Shown: positions 45,329-54,162 of the stretch, in pieces
How the letters are laid out: the number at the start of each line of letters is the position of its first letter
How positions within the stretch are numbered: the stretch's first letter is position 1
DNA from: Flavobacterium sp. ACN2
Lineage (GTDB): Bacteria > Bacteroidota > Bacteroidia > Flavobacteriales > Flavobacteriaceae
NCBI RefSeq assembly: GCF_002303885.1
Contig: NZ_MRCM01000001.1
Coordinates: 1-64,000, forward strand
Direction: 5' to 3'
Length of the DNA: 64,000 bases
Made by a program: the position numbers and the translations under genes
Notes under the pieces: model-generated
Database searches by the model: none
Told to the model about the DNA's origin: nothing
The model's input: the letters and a program-made list of their open reading frames with translations, nothing else

Positions 45329-47020
45329 ATGAGAAGTGATGAAGTAAAAAAAGGCGTTCAACGAACTCCTCACAGATCCTTATTGCGAGCTACGGGCTTG
45401 AAAAACGAAGATTTCAACAAACCTTTTATCGGAGTGGCCAATTCGTTTATCGAAATTATTCCGGGACATTTTTTCTTAAATAAAGTATCTGAAATTATCA
45501 AAGAAGAAATTCGAGCCAATGGCTGCGTTCCTTTTGAATTCAATACAATTGGAATTGATGACGGAATTGCAATGGGACACGACGGAATGCTGTACTCGCT
45601 TCCGAGTCGTGAAATTATCGCCAACTCTATAGAAAGCGTAATGAATGCGCATAAATTGGATGCCATGATCGCAATTCCAAACTGTGACAAAATTGTTCCA
45701 GGAATGATCATGGGCGCTTTACGCGTTGATGTTCCGACTATTTTTGTAAGCGGTGGACCAATGTCTAAAGGTTACACTAAAAACGGAACAGCAATTGACT
45801 TAGCAACAGCATTTGAAGCGGTTGGAAAACACGAAGCTGGAAAAATCTCTGACGAAGAGTTGTACGATATTGAATGTAACGCCTGCCCGAGCGGAGGAAG
45901 CTGTTCTGGAATGTTTACCGCAAATTCTATGAATACCTTGATGGAAGCAATGGGAATTGCACTGCCTGGAAACGGAACTATTTTGGCTCAGACACCAGAA
46001 CGCGAACAATTGTATCGCGAAGCAGCAAGGAGAATCTGTGACATTGCTAAAGATCAGCATTTAATAGAGAAATTCAAATTGAAAAATATCTTAAACGAAA
46101 ATGCCGTTCGTAATGCCTTTGCGGTAGATATGGCAATGGGCGGAAGTACCAATACCGTTTTACACATGCTTGCAATTGCCAACGAAGCCAATGTCGATTT
46201 TAAACTGCAAGACATTAATACCATTTCTGGAAATGTTGCCCATATTGCCAAGATTTCGCCAAGTTTAAGCACCGTTCATATGGAAGATATCAATAGAGCT
46301 GGCGGTGTAAATGCAGTTATGAAAGAAATAAACAAAAGAGGCTCGGGTGTTTTAATTGATAATCTTACGATTGGAGGCGAAACATTATTGGAAAAAATTG
46401 CGAATGCCGAAATTAAAGATACCACTATCATTCATACCATTGATAATCCGTACAGCAAAGTGGGCGGATTGGCTATTTTGTATGGAAATCTCGCAGAACA
46501 AGGTGCTGTTATTAAAACAGCAGGACTAACAGGAGACCGCGTGTTTACAGGTAAAGCGGTTTGTTTTGACGGTCAGGCCGAAGCAATTGCCGGAATTATG
46601 ATGGGAAAAGTAAAAGCAGGAAACGTAGTAGTTATTCGTTATGAAGGCCCAAAAGGCGGACCGGGAATGCAGGAAATGCTTTCGCCAACCAGTTTGATTA
46701 TGGGTATGGGACTTGGAAGTTCTGTAGCCTTGATTACAGACGGAAGATTCAGCGGTGCAACCAGAGGCGCTTCTATAGGACACGTTTCTCCAGAAGCGGC
46801 AGAAGGCGGAATGATTGGTCTGGTTAAAGATGGAGACGAAATTCATATTGATGTAGATCAGTATATTTTGTCTGTTAATTTAAGTGATGAAGAAATCGCA
46901 ACAAGAAAAGCCAATTTCAAACCATTGAAAAAACCTTTAAATTCTAAATGGCTTTCACAATACCGAGCTTTAGTGACCAATGCCAGTACGGGAGCTGTAT
47001 TAAAAACCGATTTAGATTAA
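45329..47020 (+). CDS. ilvD: Dihydroxy-acid dehydratase
   Basis: 563 aa. Cluster cysteines in [11 protein letters not shown] and [19 protein letters not shown], catalytic-Ser region [25 protein letters not shown]. All Fe-S and Mg2+ ligands of IlvD are visible. Converts dihydroxy-isovalerate or -methylvalerate to the 2-oxo acids of valine and isoleucine synthesis. In other flavobacteria it usually heads an ilv/leu operon; here it stands alone behind a Crp/Fnr gene. An IlvD/Edd paralogue acting on sugar acids has similar motifs, but the sequence reads as IlvD. Hairpin after the stop. Confidence 0.93.
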   Translation: MRSDEVKKGVQRTPHRSLLRATGLKNEDFNKPFIGVANSFIEIIPGHFFLNKVSEIIKEEIRANGCVPFEFNTIGIDDGIAMGHDGMLYSLPSREIIANSIESVMNAHKLDAMIAIPNCDKIVPGMIMGALRVDVPTIFVSGGPMSKGYTKNGTAIDLATAFEAVGKHEAGKISDEELYDIECNACPSGGSCSGMFTANSMNTLMEAMGIALPGNGTILAQTPEREQLYREAARRICDIAKDQHLIEKFKLKNILNENAVRNAFAVDMAMGGSTNTVLHMLAIANEANVDFKLQDINTISGNVAHIAKISPSLSTVHMEDINRAGGVNAVMKEINKRGSGVLIDNLTIGGETLLEKIANAEIKDTTIIHTIDNPYSKVGGLAILYGNLAEQGAVIKTAGLTGDRVFTGKAVCFDGQAEAIAGIMMGKVKAGNVVVIRYEGPKGGPGMQEMLSPTSLIMGMGLGSSVALITDGRFSGATRGASIGHVSPEAAEGGMIGLVKDGDEIHIDVDQYILSVNLSDEEIATRKANFKPLKKPLNSKWLSQYRALVTNASTGAVLKTDLD

Positions 47021-47049
47021 ATTTTAATTTTCTAAAGAAATAGAACCAA

Positions 47050-47084
47050 AAATGTCCCAGAAAATTAGCCTTTCTGGGACATTT
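47050..47084 (+). terminator. Hairpin after ilvD
   Basis: 14-bp perfect arms AAATGTCCCAGAAA (47050-47063) and TTTCTGGGACATTT (47071-47084), 7-base loop. The T run is short, so termination efficiency is uncertain. Confidence 0.7.
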
Positions 47085-47134
47085 AAGGTTGAATAATCTA
47101 ATTATTAAAAGCTGGTTTCATACTATATTCCTCT

Positions 47135-47689
47135 TTAATTCAGGAAACAGGAATGCACTGGAAGTTGGTACAATTCTTCAAAATCTACTCCTACGAGATT
47201 TAGGCTTTTAAAAAATGTTTTGACTTTATTCTTTGCCTGTTTATTCAATCCAGTATAAAATATTTCATCAGCATTCTGCTTTTGGTTTATTGCAGAAAAC
47301 ACTTCTGGATTAACGATATTAAGCACTCTTATAGCATGAGCTTCCGGCAAAAGAGAAACAATAATTTCAGGTGATGATTTTGAATTTGGCTTCAAGCATT
47401 CTAAACTAAAAATAGGATTGCTCTCGTATATGATTACTTTTTCGTTCATATCTGGCAAATCTGTCAGGAACAATCCAACATCTTCACGCGGAATAAACAC
47501 TATCAAAATGCTGGCTTTTGCGGCTTCGTCTTTGCTTACCAATTTTACATTCTTTCCCAAAGTCTCAGCCATATCTTTAAACTGACGATTTTCGCGGGTA
47601 GAACTTAATAAAACCTGATGCCCAGCCCCGATCGCACGGTTCACAAAATCCATTGTAAAACTACATAAACCAATTACCCCTACCTTCAT
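47135..47689 (-). CDS. NADP-binding oxidoreductase (F420-dependent-reductase-like)
   Basis: 184 aa, a single Rossmann domain (MKVGVIGLCSFTMDFVNRAI). The first loop reads GLCSFT instead of GxGxxG, so cofactor binding could be weaker or altered. The remainder follows the NADPH:F420 oxidoreductase-like fold (ILIVFIPREDVGLFLTDLP). Function unknown; F420 itself is not expected here. Two dyads lie just upstream. Confidence 0.75.
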   Translation of the reverse strand: MKVGVIGLCSFTMDFVNRAIGAGHQVLLSSTRENRQFKDMAETLGKNVKLVSKDEAAKASILIVFIPREDVGLFLTDLPDMNEKVIIYESNPIFSLECLKPNSKSSPEIIVSLLPEAHAIRVLNIVNPEVFSAINQKQNADEIFYTGLNKQAKNKVKTFFKSLNLVGVDFEELYQLPVHSCFLN

Positions 47690-47696
47690 ACGTTTT

Positions 47697-47791
47697 GTAC
47701 TTTGCTTTTAACCTTATAACGTAAATATAGCATTGCAAAGTACTACAAGGCTTTTTTTACTGTGCCAATAAATCTACAACGTTGTAGATTT
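47697..47791. promoter_or_regulatory. Dyads upstream of the NADP-binding protein gene
   Basis: GTACTTTGC (47697-47705) faces GCAAAGTAC (47735-47743). A perfect 22-bp palindrome with arms AAATCTACAAC and GTTGTAGATTT lies at 47770-47791. A plus-strand TATCTTTG (47818-47825) leads to an 11-codon frame only (47851-47886). These look like regulator-binding sites, probably of the TetR or HxlR kind. No regulator gene is next to them. The remaining gap to 47956 has no other gene. Confidence 0.5.
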
Positions 47792-47956
47792 AAAACTACA
47801 AACCTCAAATTGTGATTTATCTTTGCTAAGTTTATTCTATAATTTAATCAGATGCCAAAAATAGCAGTTCATCTTTTACGTTACTAATCAAAAGGAAGAT
47901 TTTTTTTTTAAGCGTAATGAGATCACCTACTATTAAAATCTTCTTTGTCATTTTCA

Positions 47957-49387
47957 TTATTTCTTAGTAAACCCCTTTCTAGTCATTTCTCCCCAGCCTT
48001 TGGTTCCCATCATTTTTTCTTTATAACCAATTAATGCTGCATAAACTGTCAACGGATGAAAATAAAACGGTTCAATAAAAGCGGCGATCAGTAATTTGAA
48101 AAAATCGGCCTGTTTGGGGTATTTATGATAGGTTTTTTCTTCGCTGTACAAAGCGATAACCGAAAAGAACACTGCAAATGTATACACAAAAAGCAGCAGT
48201 AAAAAGAAAAAATGCCAGTTTAGCAAACCGAACACTATAAATACAGCGGTTATGACCAAACCGATAAACTCAATTGCAGGCGCTAAAAACTCAAACAGAG
48301 TCCAATAAGGCACACTGAGCATTCCGAGTAATTTATATTTTGGATTTAAGAACATTCCGCGGTGAATGCTTAATGTTTCTATGGTTCCTCTCATCCAGCG
48401 AGAACGCTGTTTTTTGAATATTTTGAAATCCTCAGGCGCTTCGGTCCAGCAAAGCGGATCTGGAATATAACTCACGGAATAAGGCAGTTTATTATCGAGC
48501 ATATAACGGCGCATTCTGACAATAAGTTCCATGTCTTCTCCAACCGTTTTGGTACTGTAACCTCCAGAAAGTATCGCAATTTCTTTGTCAAAAGCTCCAA
48601 AAGCACCGCTTATAAGTAATAAACCATCTAGTTTTCCCCAGGCCATTCTTCCTAAAAGAAAAGCTCTTAGATATTCTAAAACCTGAATTCTCGACAGCAT
48701 TACATCTGGAACATTTACTTCGACTAAACGTCCGTTTTTAATCACGCATTGATTGGCAATTCGTACTACTCCTCCAGTCGCGATAATTCGTTTTCCGTAC
48801 GATTCTAAAAATGGTTTTGCCAATTTTAAAAGTGAATCTTTATCTAAAATACAATCGACATCAATACAAACCACATACGGATTTTGGGCAATATTAAGTC
48901 CAACGTTTAAAGCATCGGCTTTTCCTCCATTTTCCTTGTCAACTACAATCAGTTTTTTGAAAGCAGCATTTTTGGAAGTATATATTCCTCTGATTGTTTT
49001 GGTCTCAATTTGCGGATGAAAATCCAAATTGGTCAAAACCAAATCGTAGGTTTTGGTTAAGATTTCCATCGAATTGTCTTTACTTCCGTCGTTTACCACA
49101 ATAACCTGATAATTGTTGTAATTCAGCGAAAGTAGCGATTTTACATTTTCTTCAATAGTTAAACCTTCGTTATACGCAGGCGCTATAAGCGAAAGTTTTG
49201 GCGCAAACTCGCTGGTTAACAAAACATCATAATCTACAAAACTGTTTCGTTTAAGGTATTTTCTAAGCTCTTTTGTAGAAAGATAAGCCAACATTAAATA
49301 AGAAGACATGATTAGTATGGCGTAACCCAATATAAGGAGTATATATACATCCAAAAACCACGTTATTTCAGTATTAAAAAAAGTCAT
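47957..49387 (-). CDS. Processive family-2 glycosyltransferase
   Basis: 476 aa. Two N-terminal helices (about 10-38), a GT2 catalytic domain with VVNDGSKDNS (97-106), the DVD metal site (176-178), GED (283-285) and QRSRW (327-331), then four C-terminal helices (about 350-430). The D,D,D,QxxRW pattern and the helices are those of polymerising synthases such as PgaC or BcsA. It should make and extrude a surface polysaccharide; the sugar is unknown. Last of four closely spaced genes with a HEAT protein, an outer-membrane barrel protein and a receiver. Confidence 0.92.
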   Translation of the reverse strand: MTFFNTEITWFLDVYILLILGYAILIMSSYLMLAYLSTKELRKYLKRNSFVDYDVLLTSEFAPKLSLIAPAYNEGLTIEENVKSLLSLNYNNYQVIVVNDGSKDNSMEILTKTYDLVLTNLDFHPQIETKTIRGIYTSKNAAFKKLIVVDKENGGKADALNVGLNIAQNPYVVCIDVDCILDKDSLLKLAKPFLESYGKRIIATGGVVRIANQCVIKNGRLVEVNVPDVMLSRIQVLEYLRAFLLGRMAWGKLDGLLLISGAFGAFDKEIAILSGGYSTKTVGEDMELIVRMRRYMLDNKLPYSVSYIPDPLCWTEAPEDFKIFKKQRSRWMRGTIETLSIHRGMFLNPKYKLLGMLSVPYWTLFEFLAPAIEFIGLVITAVFIVFGLLNWHFFFLLLLFVYTFAVFFSVIALYSEEKTYHKYPKQADFFKLLIAAFIEPFYFHPLTVYAALIGYKEKMMGTKGWGEMTRKGFTKK

Positions 49388-49399
49388 TTTCTTATAAGA

Positions 49400-50221
49400 T
49401 TATGCTGTTAAGGTCTGCAAAATACTCTGGGCTTCGTACTTAATGATGGTATTGGTTGTCTGAGCTGCCAATTGCGCTACATGAGGAACTTTTTGAGACA
49501 ATTTAAGCTCTTTTATCAGTTTTAATCCAAGTGTAACCACTGTCATATTTTGTGATTCTAATAAATGCTCGATTCCTTCTGTATCGCCAATATCATGTTT
49601 TTTAAAAGCTCCAATAATATTCAGCTGCATCCAATCGTCTATAGGATCTGAATGTTCTACAAGATATTTTATGCTTTCAGTGCCTTCAAGTTTAATAGCT
49701 GCATTGATTGCTACGATTTTTAATGTTTTCTTTCTGGCTTTAGAATAAACAATAATCTGATCAAAAGCTTCATTGATATTAAACTCTGCCAGTTCGGTGA
49801 TTCCTTTACATTTTACCTCCCATTTCAGGCTCTTCAATTTTTTGAATGAATCTTTTATCAATCCAGAATCTTTATAAAACTGCTCTAATTTTTGAGCATA
49901 AATACCTTCATAGTTTTTATGCAGATTGATAAGAGATTCTGTCAAAACTTCTCTGAAAAAAGAAGTGTCAAAAAGAACTAGGAAATTTTTGTCTTTCTTT
50001 ACTTCTTCAAAAGGAACATCTTCAAAAATAACAGCCGACATTATTTTGTCTATTATTGTACTGTATTCTTTACTAAGGCGTTCTCGTTTTATTTTACCGT
50101 TTCTGCTGGCAACAATAACAAGATATAGAATAAGTGAAGCCGCTATGAACAGATAAATTGAGAAAGTAAGAAAAGGCACTTCCCACTGACCTTGCTTATA
50201 TAGTTCCCAGATTTCAGTCAT
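49400..50221 (-). CDS. Membrane-anchored HEAT-repeat protein
   Basis: 273 aa. Single N-terminal helix (about 17-40) then a cytosolic region (basic KIKRERLSK after the helix). HEAT-like repeats from about 130 (GITELAEFNINEAFDQII, AINAAIKLEGTESIKYLV, AFKKHDIGDTEGIEHLL). Probably a scaffold on the inner membrane holding the glycosyltransferase, whose gene starts 12 bp downstream. Function unknown beyond context. One base pair separates it from the barrel gene. Confidence 0.85.
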   Translation of the reverse strand: MTEIWELYKQGQWEVPFLTFSIYLFIAASLILYLVIVASRNGKIKRERLSKEYSTIIDKIMSAVIFEDVPFEEVKKDKNFLVLFDTSFFREVLTESLINLHKNYEGIYAQKLEQFYKDSGLIKDSFKKLKSLKWEVKCKGITELAEFNINEAFDQIIVYSKARKKTLKIVAINAAIKLEGTESIKYLVEHSDPIDDWMQLNIIGAFKKHDIGDTEGIEHLLESQNMTVVTLGLKLIKELKLSQKVPHVAQLAAQTTNTIIKYEAQSILQTLTA

Positions 50222-50222
50222 A

Positions 50223-51437
50223 TTAAAAACGTTTTGTTACAATTAACTGCACATTAAACTTGTTTCTATATTGGCCAGGTACATATTCCTCATCTTCATA
50301 AAGGAAAATCGGGCGTACAAAAAACGAATCGCCAAAACGATGCTGATACTGAATTCCAATTCTATACGCTTTTAGAGGTTGTGTAAAATTATTGTACAGA
50401 TACAAATAAGGAACGTTTCCGTATTGCAACTCCAGCCTAATAAGGCGCTCTTTTTCTTCATTTACGCGCTGCACGCTTAAAACATGAGAAAACAATTCGT
50501 TCGAAGTATCATAATAAGGTCTGTAAGCAAAACTATAAATTCCGGCGTTATAGGCCACTTGCCCTGTAAGCAGCGTAATATCGTCTGTATCAAAATGCAT
50601 AAATCTTGCGCCAAGCGAAAAATCAAAATGTTTCTGTGGCTTAAAATAATATTCTAAACCAGCTTTGGCTACAGGAAATATAGTTTCTCCTGTTGATACC
50701 CCAGCATTTACATACAAATAGCTTTTGTTTGAAAAGGTTTGGTAGAAATCGGTTTCAAATAACATTTGGGTTTCATTGCTCACATTTCCAATATTTGCCC
50801 TTCCTACTATTGCCGATTTGCTGAATTTATGCGAATACTCTGCATATCCATAATGAAATGGAGATTGTCCTGGATCTGAGGTTGAAATATTAAGATAAGA
50901 AAACGAAACGGCATTTTTTGCTTTGCGTCCAATAAGCGTACGGATTCCTCTGAAAGCCTGCGTGCTATTATCAATGTAAGATGCTTTTTCTATTAAATCT
51001 AAAGCTTCCTGATCGCGGTTTAATTTCTCTAGACAAGTGACTTTAATCTTTAAAACATCAACCGATTTTGGATCAATGGCCAGATATTTATCGCAATACG
51101 AAATGCATTTTTCATAATCTTCTGTCCAAAAATAGACATTTAGAAGTGCCTGTAACGCTTCTGGGTTTGGATTATTTCTGTCCGCCATTGGAGACAAAAT
51201 TTTGATAGCGGTTTTATATTCTTTTTTCCAGCTGTAAATGCGTCCTGTGTAGATCTGTATATCTTCATTTTCAGGATATTTGGCGCGCAGAGGTTCTATA
51301 ATCGATAAAGCTTTATCGTAATTTTCTTTTTCGACTTCGCGCTTCACATTGGCCAAAGCCTCGTCTATATTGATTTCTTGTCCAATTGCAACAGAAGAAA
51401 TAAAAAGCAGGAAAATAGAATAATAAATAAACTTCAT
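50223..51437 (-). CDS. TPR plus YaiO-type outer-membrane beta-barrel protein
   Basis: 404 aa. Signal peptide (1-19, ends AIGQ). TPR-like repeats at about 20-165 (ALSIIEPLRAKYPENEDIQIY, YEKCISYCDKYLAIDPKSVDV). The C-terminal half is a strand-rich barrel in the YaiO style, ending in Phe (VTKRF). By analogy with PgaA and AlgE-like exporters it would let the polymer out across the outer membrane. Its ATG overlaps the stop of the receiver gene by 1 bp. Confidence 0.85.
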   Translation of the reverse strand: MKFIYYSIFLLFISSVAIGQEINIDEALANVKREVEKENYDKALSIIEPLRAKYPENEDIQIYTGRIYSWKKEYKTAIKILSPMADRNNPNPEALQALLNVYFWTEDYEKCISYCDKYLAIDPKSVDVLKIKVTCLEKLNRDQEALDLIEKASYIDNSTQAFRGIRTLIGRKAKNAVSFSYLNISTSDPGQSPFHYGYAEYSHKFSKSAIVGRANIGNVSNETQMLFETDFYQTFSNKSYLYVNAGVSTGETIFPVAKAGLEYYFKPQKHFDFSLGARFMHFDTDDITLLTGQVAYNAGIYSFAYRPYYDTSNELFSHVLSVQRVNEEKERLIRLELQYGNVPYLYLYNNFTQPLKAYRIGIQYQHRFGDSFFVRPIFLYEDEEYVPGQYRNKFNVQLIVTKRF

Positions 51438-51802
51438 CAGATTCGGGTTTTTAGTAGTTTATTAATTCTCACTAAAAGTACAGCCGGACTTACTGGCTTG
51501 GCAATAAATTCGTTTGCCCCAATATCAAAAGAGTCAAGCTCGGTCTGCTCAACGCCCGAAGAAGTCAATATAATAACAGGAGTATCAGATTTAAGGTTCT
51601 CTCTGACGTGCTGCGTAATTTCCATTCCGCTAACACCCGGCATGTTTATATCAGTCAATATTAAGTCGTAGTTTTCTTTTTCGATCGCGTCCAACGCCTC
51701 TTTACCATCAGAAAACTGGTCAACATTAAATCCTTTCGACTCTAAGAAAAAAGATAACGATTTGCGTAGGATATCATTATCTTCGGCTACAATAATTCTC
51801 AT
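51437..51802 (-). CDS. Single-domain response regulator
   Basis: 121 aa receiver: acidic pair Glu7-Asp8, phospho-acceptor Asp51 in ILTDINMP, Lys in FIAKPVSP. No output domain; must act through contact. It heads the polysaccharide operon and overlaps the barrel gene by 1 bp, so its product probably controls polymerisation or export directly. The probable phosphate donor is the Hpt-bearing kinase 76 bp upstream. Confidence 0.92.
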   Translation of the reverse strand: MRIIVAEDNDILRKSLSFFLESKGFNVDQFSDGKEALDAIEKENYDLILTDINMPGVSGMEITQHVRENLKSDTPVIILTSSGVEQTELDSFDIGANEFIAKPVSPAVLLVRINKLLKTRI

Positions 51803-51877
51803 TTTTTATTTTTTTATCTGGGGGATATTCAAAATTATAACTTCTTATTTATAAAGCTACTGCATATTTCTTTTATA

Positions 51878-53863
51878 TCATAGCTCTTTTAAAATTTTAA
51901 CGACTTCTTCAATTCCGCAGTGAAAAATATTCACTTTATCTAATGTTTCCGCAGTAAATTCACCAGATGACGCTTCTACTTCGATAATCGACAGACAATT
52001 GCTCAAATCCTGCAGCATAAATATATCCATGCTTGATTTCATATTATGCGCCAGTTTTTTTACATTTTCATAATCCGTATTCTTAAATGCTTCTTCTAAC
52101 TGTGACACCTGACTTGGAATTTTTTCTATAAAAAGATCTATCATATCTTTTCTAAATTCAGAATCGCCTCCAGACATTTCATCCAAAAAAGACATATCAA
52201 TAATTCTCTTATGAGTCACATTGTGGTCTGGCGTCATTACTGTTTTTATCGCTTTTAAAAGAACAGACTGTTTAAACGGTTTTGGCACATAAGCATTCAT
52301 TCCTACTTTGTAGCATCGCTCCTGCTCACCTACCAGAGAATGTGCCGTCATGGCAATAATTGGAATACTAGAATTCATCTCGTTTCGAATGTATTCTGTG
52401 GTTTGATAACCGTCTTTAACAGGCATCTGTAAATCCATTAAAACTAAATCATATTCGTTTTGAGACAAAAGTTCGATGCCTTCTTCGCCATTTTGCGCAA
52501 TATCCAAATCAAAACCAAAATTATTAATTACGCTTTTTGCAAGCTTTTGGTTTAAAACATTGTCTTCGCAAAGCAGTATTTTAAGATTTCCTAAATCATT
52601 TTTAGAAACCGTTTTTACTGCGGTCTCTTCAAAATTTGACTTTTTGTACGAAAGGGTAAAGAAAAACTCCGAACCGCGGTTTAAAGTACTTTTTACGTGA
52701 ACTTCTCCTTTCTGCAATTCAACCAGCTGTTTTACAATATTCAATCCAAGTCCGGTACCGCCAAATGTTCGTGTAGTACTTTCTTCGCCTTGTGTAAAGC
52801 GCTCAAAAATAGTTGCAAGTTTATCTTTCGGGATTCCGATTCCAGTGTCTTTTACAGAAAATTTAAGCGAATAACTGTCTTCTGTTTCGTCTATTTTCTT
52901 TACCGAAACGGTTACTTCTCCTTCATTTGTAAATTTCAACGCATTCCCAATAAGATTTACCAATATTTGATTAAGTCTTCCTTGATCTCCAATAACCAAA
53001 TCTGGCATTTCGGCATCCAAAAAAAGATTAAACTCCACCTCTTTCTGCACTTTTACTTTCAGTAAATTGTAGACGTGTTTGAGCGTTTTCTTTAAATTAA
53101 AAGATTCGGCTTCGATTGGTAAATTTCCAGATTCAATTTTTGAAAGATCCAAAATATCATTTACAATCAGAAGTAAATTTTCGCCTGCAATCTGCACACT
53201 TTCAATATAATCGCGCTGTGTATCATCGAGTTCTGTCTGTGCAAGCAAATCTGTAAAACCAATAATTGCGTTTAAAGGTGTTCTGATTTCATGGCTCATA
53301 TTGGCCAAAAAACTGTCTCTTGCCAGAACAGCGCGCTCGGCAATTTTTCGTTGCGTATATAATTGATGGTTTTTTGTACCTAATTCGAGCTGTGCGATAA
53401 CGTGTTTTGCTACGATAGAAAGTGCATTACGCTGATTTTCATTCAATTCTTTTACGACATGATCAACTGCACACAAAGTCCCGATATTATAGCCATCGGG
53501 CGTTGTAAGCGGTACACCTGCATAAAAACGAACATTAAATCCGCCCGTTACATTGGGATCGTCTTTGAATGTTTCATTGACATGCGTATCGTTGATTTCT
53601 AGAATTTTTGTGTCTAAAATAGTGTAATTGCAAAAAGTGATTTCGCGAGGAACTTCAGAAACTCCTATTCCAATTTCAGATTTGAACCATTGCCTATTTT
53701 CATCAATAAAAGAAATATGGGCAATTGGCACACCGCAGATATAAGCAACAAGCTTTGTAGCATCATCAAAGGCATCATCTGGAAGCGAGTCGAGTATATT
53801 ATAACGTTTTAGGGCAGCTAAACGTTGAAGTTCGTTATCTGGAATTGGATAATCTTTATTCAT
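51878..53863 (-). CDS. Hybrid histidine kinase with GAF, receiver and Hpt domains
   Basis: 661 aa from the ATG at 53863; an in-frame TTG at 53872 would add three residues but is not preferred. GAF domain (about 20-160), coiled coil, HisKA with His191 (NMSHEIRTPLNAI), HATPase (GTGLGLNIVKQ), receiver with Asp477 (LVLMDLQMP), and a C-terminal Hpt with His606 (LAHNMKSSM). No membrane segment, so the signal is cytosolic, possibly a small molecule at the GAF. The complete His-Asp-His chain can pass phosphate to the lone receiver next door. Confidence 0.93.
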   Translation of the reverse strand: MNKDYPIPDNELQRLAALKRYNILDSLPDDAFDDATKLVAYICGVPIAHISFIDENRQWFKSEIGIGVSEVPREITFCNYTILDTKILEINDTHVNETFKDDPNVTGGFNVRFYAGVPLTTPDGYNIGTLCAVDHVVKELNENQRNALSIVAKHVIAQLELGTKNHQLYTQRKIAERAVLARDSFLANMSHEIRTPLNAIIGFTDLLAQTELDDTQRDYIESVQIAGENLLLIVNDILDLSKIESGNLPIEAESFNLKKTLKHVYNLLKVKVQKEVEFNLFLDAEMPDLVIGDQGRLNQILVNLIGNALKFTNEGEVTVSVKKIDETEDSYSLKFSVKDTGIGIPKDKLATIFERFTQGEESTTRTFGGTGLGLNIVKQLVELQKGEVHVKSTLNRGSEFFFTLSYKKSNFEETAVKTVSKNDLGNLKILLCEDNVLNQKLAKSVINNFGFDLDIAQNGEEGIELLSQNEYDLVLMDLQMPVKDGYQTTEYIRNEMNSSIPIIAMTAHSLVGEQERCYKVGMNAYVPKPFKQSVLLKAIKTVMTPDHNVTHKRIIDMSFLDEMSGGDSEFRKDMIDLFIEKIPSQVSQLEEAFKNTDYENVKKLAHNMKSSMDIFMLQDLSNCLSIIEVEASSGEFTAETLDKVNIFHCGIEEVVKILKEL

Positions 53864-53872
53864 TTTATTCAA

Positions 53873-54162
53873 GTGGTAAAGGCATAAAGGTAAGGCAATT
53901 TAGTCTAAGACCCTTGCATTATCTCGACTTTTCTAAAAAAACGACTTTAAGTATAGTAGTTTTCATCGGTCAAATCTTCCTTTTTTTATTTCATTACAAA
54001 TTTTTTCTTGGTCATTACAAAATTGAATATCCCCTATTGGGCGAATGCTGATTTTGTTATAAAATTGCCCTGATTTTATCAACTAATCTCTTCAAAAAAG
54101 CCTTTTTTCTACCTTTTTCACAAGAAAATAACGTCGTTGCGAAGAGCAAAAAATTAAAATAA
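53873..54162. other. Divergent gap before the CPA2 antiporter
   Basis: 290 bp between divergent genes, AT-rich, with no palindrome or -7 motif good enough to report. ATAAAGGTAAGGCAATTTAG near 53885 might form part of the kinase promoter. Confidence 0.4.
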
